Part shown: in pieces, positions 6,554-7,771 of the stretch
Layout: each line of letters starts with the position of its first letter
Position numbering within the stretch: position 1 is the stretch's first letter
Origin: Caulobacteraceae bacterium
Lineage (GTDB): Bacteria; Pseudomonadota; Alphaproteobacteria; Caulobacterales; Caulobacteraceae
Direction of reading: 5' to 3'
NCBI GenBank assembly: GCA_947501315.1
Contig: CANMXH010000105.1
Coordinates: forward strand, 1 to 7,771
Length of the DNA stretch: 7,771 nucleotides
Program-made: the position numbers and the translations under genes
Notes under the pieces: model-generated
The model's database searches: none
Seen by the model: the letters and a program-made list of their open reading frames with translations, nothing else
What the model was told of the DNA's origin: nothing

Positions 6554-7285
6554 TCAGACCTCGCCGGCTTCGAAAAAGTCGACAACGCCGTCATCGAGAT
6601 CGTAACGGGCCCCGACGATGCGCAGATCGCCGCCAGCCTGCTTTTCCAGCAGGGCCGGCGAGGCGACTTCCCGCAGGTGCTGGAGTACCTGCCGGACATT
6701 CTCGCGCACGGACAGGTCCACGAGGTTGCCTTCGGGATCAGCGGCCCGGGCGGCGAGGACCGCCGGGATGATGGGTTGCAGCATTGCGCCGACAGCACCC
6801 GCGAAATGGGTGTTCCTTTGCACCACATCGGCGGCGGCCGCGACGGCCCCGCAACGCTCGTGGCCCATGACCACGACGAGGGGCACACCCAGATGCCCGA
6901 CGGCGTACTCGATCGACCCGAGGGCCGTGGTGTCTATGGTGTTGCCGGCCACCCGGATGGTGAACAGTTCGCCCAGTCCGCACCCGAACACCGCCTCAGG
7001 CGGTACCCGGCTGTCCGAACAGCAAACCAGGATGGCAAATGGGGCCTGGCCCGCAGCGAGCGCGTGTCGACGCTCTGTACCGAGGCTCACGGGGAGCGGC
7101 TGATCAGACACAAAGGCCGCATTTCCCCGGCGCAGTCGCTCGAGGGCCTCATCGGGCGTCAGACTGGCCGGGGCAGCGTGGGGGTCCCGGGCGGCAAGGG
7201 CCGGCGCTGCCAGCGCCATGACCGGAGCCGCAACGGCCCACTGGACCAGAGATCGCCGTGACAGATTTTTGAGCGTCGCATTCAT
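6554..7285 (-). CDS. Tat-exported beta-class carbonic anhydrase
   Basis: A zinc enzyme that interconverts CO2 and bicarbonate, apparently in the periplasm. It has 243 residues from the ATG at 7285, which has a GGGGGAAAG ribosome site (7289-7297). A TTG upstream at 7306 is in frame but lacks one. The N-terminus has a twin-arginine signal (LSRRSLVQW), a hydrophobic stretch (17-30) and a likely cleavage after APALA (residue 31). The beta-CA zinc ligands are C89, H142 and C145, in CCSDSR and GHERC. The D91/R93 dyad is intact. RVAGN and GSIEYAVGHLG are also family signatures. It is a close 5' neighbour of mtgA and follows a WD40 gene by 45 bp. Cytosolic beta-CAs have no such leader, so export is the notable feature. 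Supply of bicarbonate or pH buffering in the periplasm is inferred. Confidence 0.95.
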   Translation of the reverse strand: MNATLKNLSRRSLVQWAVAAPVMALAAPALAARDPHAAPASLTPDEALERLRRGNAAFVSDQPLPVSLGTERRHALAAGQAPFAILVCCSDSRVPPEAVFGCGLGELFTIRVAGNTIDTTALGSIEYAVGHLGVPLVVVMGHERCGAVAAAADVVQRNTHFAGAVGAMLQPIIPAVLAARAADPEGNLVDLSVRENVRQVLQHLREVASPALLEKQAGGDLRIVGARYDLDDGVVDFFEAGEV

Positions 7286-7288
7286 TGT

Positions 7289-7297
7289 CTTTCCCCC
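7289..7297 (-). promoter_or_regulatory. Ribosome binding site that fixes the carbonic anhydrase start
   Basis: On the minus strand this is GGGGGAAAG, with GGGGGA 6 nt before the ATG at 7285. It places the start directly ahead of the twin-arginine signal and argues against the in-frame TTG at 7306. Confidence 0.7.
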
Positions 7298-7330
7298 TGC
7301 GGCCAATGTGACGCCTGCGACGGAATAGCG

Positions 7331-7771
7331 CTAGCCCGCTTCGGACACCCCGGCGTTCCCATCCTCGTCGGCCCAGGCGACCCGGGTCGCGTCGGGGCTC
7401 ATGGCCAGGGCGGTGATCGGCGCGCCGCGCTCGGCCTTGAGGAAGTTCAGACCCTGTCCCGCCGGATCGGCCAGCCAGACGCGGCCGTCGTTCAGGCCGG
7501 CGGCCAGGACGCCATGTTTCGGTTGTGCAGCAACGAGAGCGACCAGACTGCCCTCGTCGAAGCCGATTTCGGCGGCCTCACGGCCCATGGGTCCGTTGGC
7601 GCCGACGAAGGGCCAGAGGACCGCACCCTGGGCCCCGGAGGTCGCCAGCAGCTGGCCGTTGGACAGGAAGCTGAAGGCCCGGACCTTGGACGGATAGCCG
7701 CCCATCCGCATGTTTTTCTGGTCCTTCAACCGCCAGCCATGCAGCTGGGAATCCTGCATGGCGGTGACGAC
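7331..7771 (-). CDS. WD40-repeat protein, C-terminal part (cut by window edge)
   Basis: Only the last 146 residues are visible and the reading frame is open to the right edge. A Met at 7759 is inside a WD40 strand (VVTAMQDSQLHGW), so it is not the real start. Blade-like repeats are visible: DSQLHGWRLKD; VRAFSFLSNGQLLATSGAQGAVLW; VALVAAQPKHGVLAAGLNDGRVWLAD; and ITALAMSPDATRVAWADEDG. The patterns (hydrophobic pair, D/N-G-x-V-x-W) fit a beta-propeller of which three to four blades are in view. The visible part has no membrane segment or catalytic motif. WD40 propellers are usually binding scaffolds, and the partner here is unknown. It is transcribed toward the carbonic anhydrase with 45 bp between, so it may head the same operon. 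Confidence 0.85.
   Translation of the reverse strand, partial: VVTAMQDSQLHGWRLKDQKNMRMGGYPSKVRAFSFLSNGQLLATSGAQGAVLWPFVGANGPMGREAAEIGFDEGSLVALVAAQPKHGVLAAGLNDGRVWLADPAGQGLNFLKAERGAPITALAMSPDATRVAWADEDGNAGVSEAG

Noticed and set aside
6515..7261. A 248-codon plus-strand open frame opposite the carbonic anhydrase gene
   Set aside because: Antisense to a gene with intact zinc ligands and Tat signal; no motif of its own.
7286..7306. Extended carbonic anhydrase start at the TTG at 7306
   Set aside because: It has no ribosome site, and the ATG at 7285 has a good one and begins a proper Tat signal.

Overview
The window is dense, GC-rich DNA with short gaps between genes. It holds seven protein genes, one cut by the right edge, and no RNA genes, mobile elements or CRISPR arrays that I can see. 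The protein types suggest an alphaproteobacterium, most likely Caulobacterales (Brevundimonas-like). These types are a TadG-like von Willebrand A protein, an ACE-like M2 lipoprotein peptidase, a Tat-exported beta carbonic anhydrase and MtgA. The taxon is an inference from gene style, not from a marker gene.

Layout from left to right: (1) a minus-strand OmpA-domain lipoprotein with a glycine zipper; (2) a 173-bp divergent gap; (3) a plus-strand non-heme iron dioxygenase of the isopenicillin N synthase type; (4) converging on it, a minus-strand TadG/vWA protein whose vWA domain is split by a large insert with two FCCH-like repeat modules; (5) a minus-strand M2 (angiotensin-converting-enzyme family) lipoprotein peptidase; (6) minus-strand mtgA; (7) a minus-strand Tat-exported beta carbonic anhydrase; (8) the C-terminal part of a minus-strand WD40 protein that runs off the right edge.

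Five genes in a row, WD40 to TadG, are read leftward. The carbonic anhydrase and mtgA nearly touch, 3 or 9 bp apart depending on the mtgA start, and are almost certainly co-transcribed. WD40 and the carbonic anhydrase are 45 bp apart and may share that transcript. Most products act in the envelope: peptidoglycan polymerisation (MtgA), peptidoglycan tethering (OmpA lipoprotein), periplasmic CO2/bicarbonate exchange (carbonic anhydrase), dipeptide trimming (M2 peptidase) and a membrane-anchored adhesion or pilus-type protein (TadG-like).

I do not see a wholly new system. The best leads are the duplicated FCCH-like insert inside the vWA domain, bracketed by two CX4C cysteine pairs, and the upstream gap of that gene with two GGTTAA elements (TTAACC on the coding strand) and a perfect 10-bp palindrome. 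Several starts are not the first available codon: GTG for the dioxygenase, ATG rather than an upstream TTG for the carbonic anhydrase, and TTG or ATG for mtgA.
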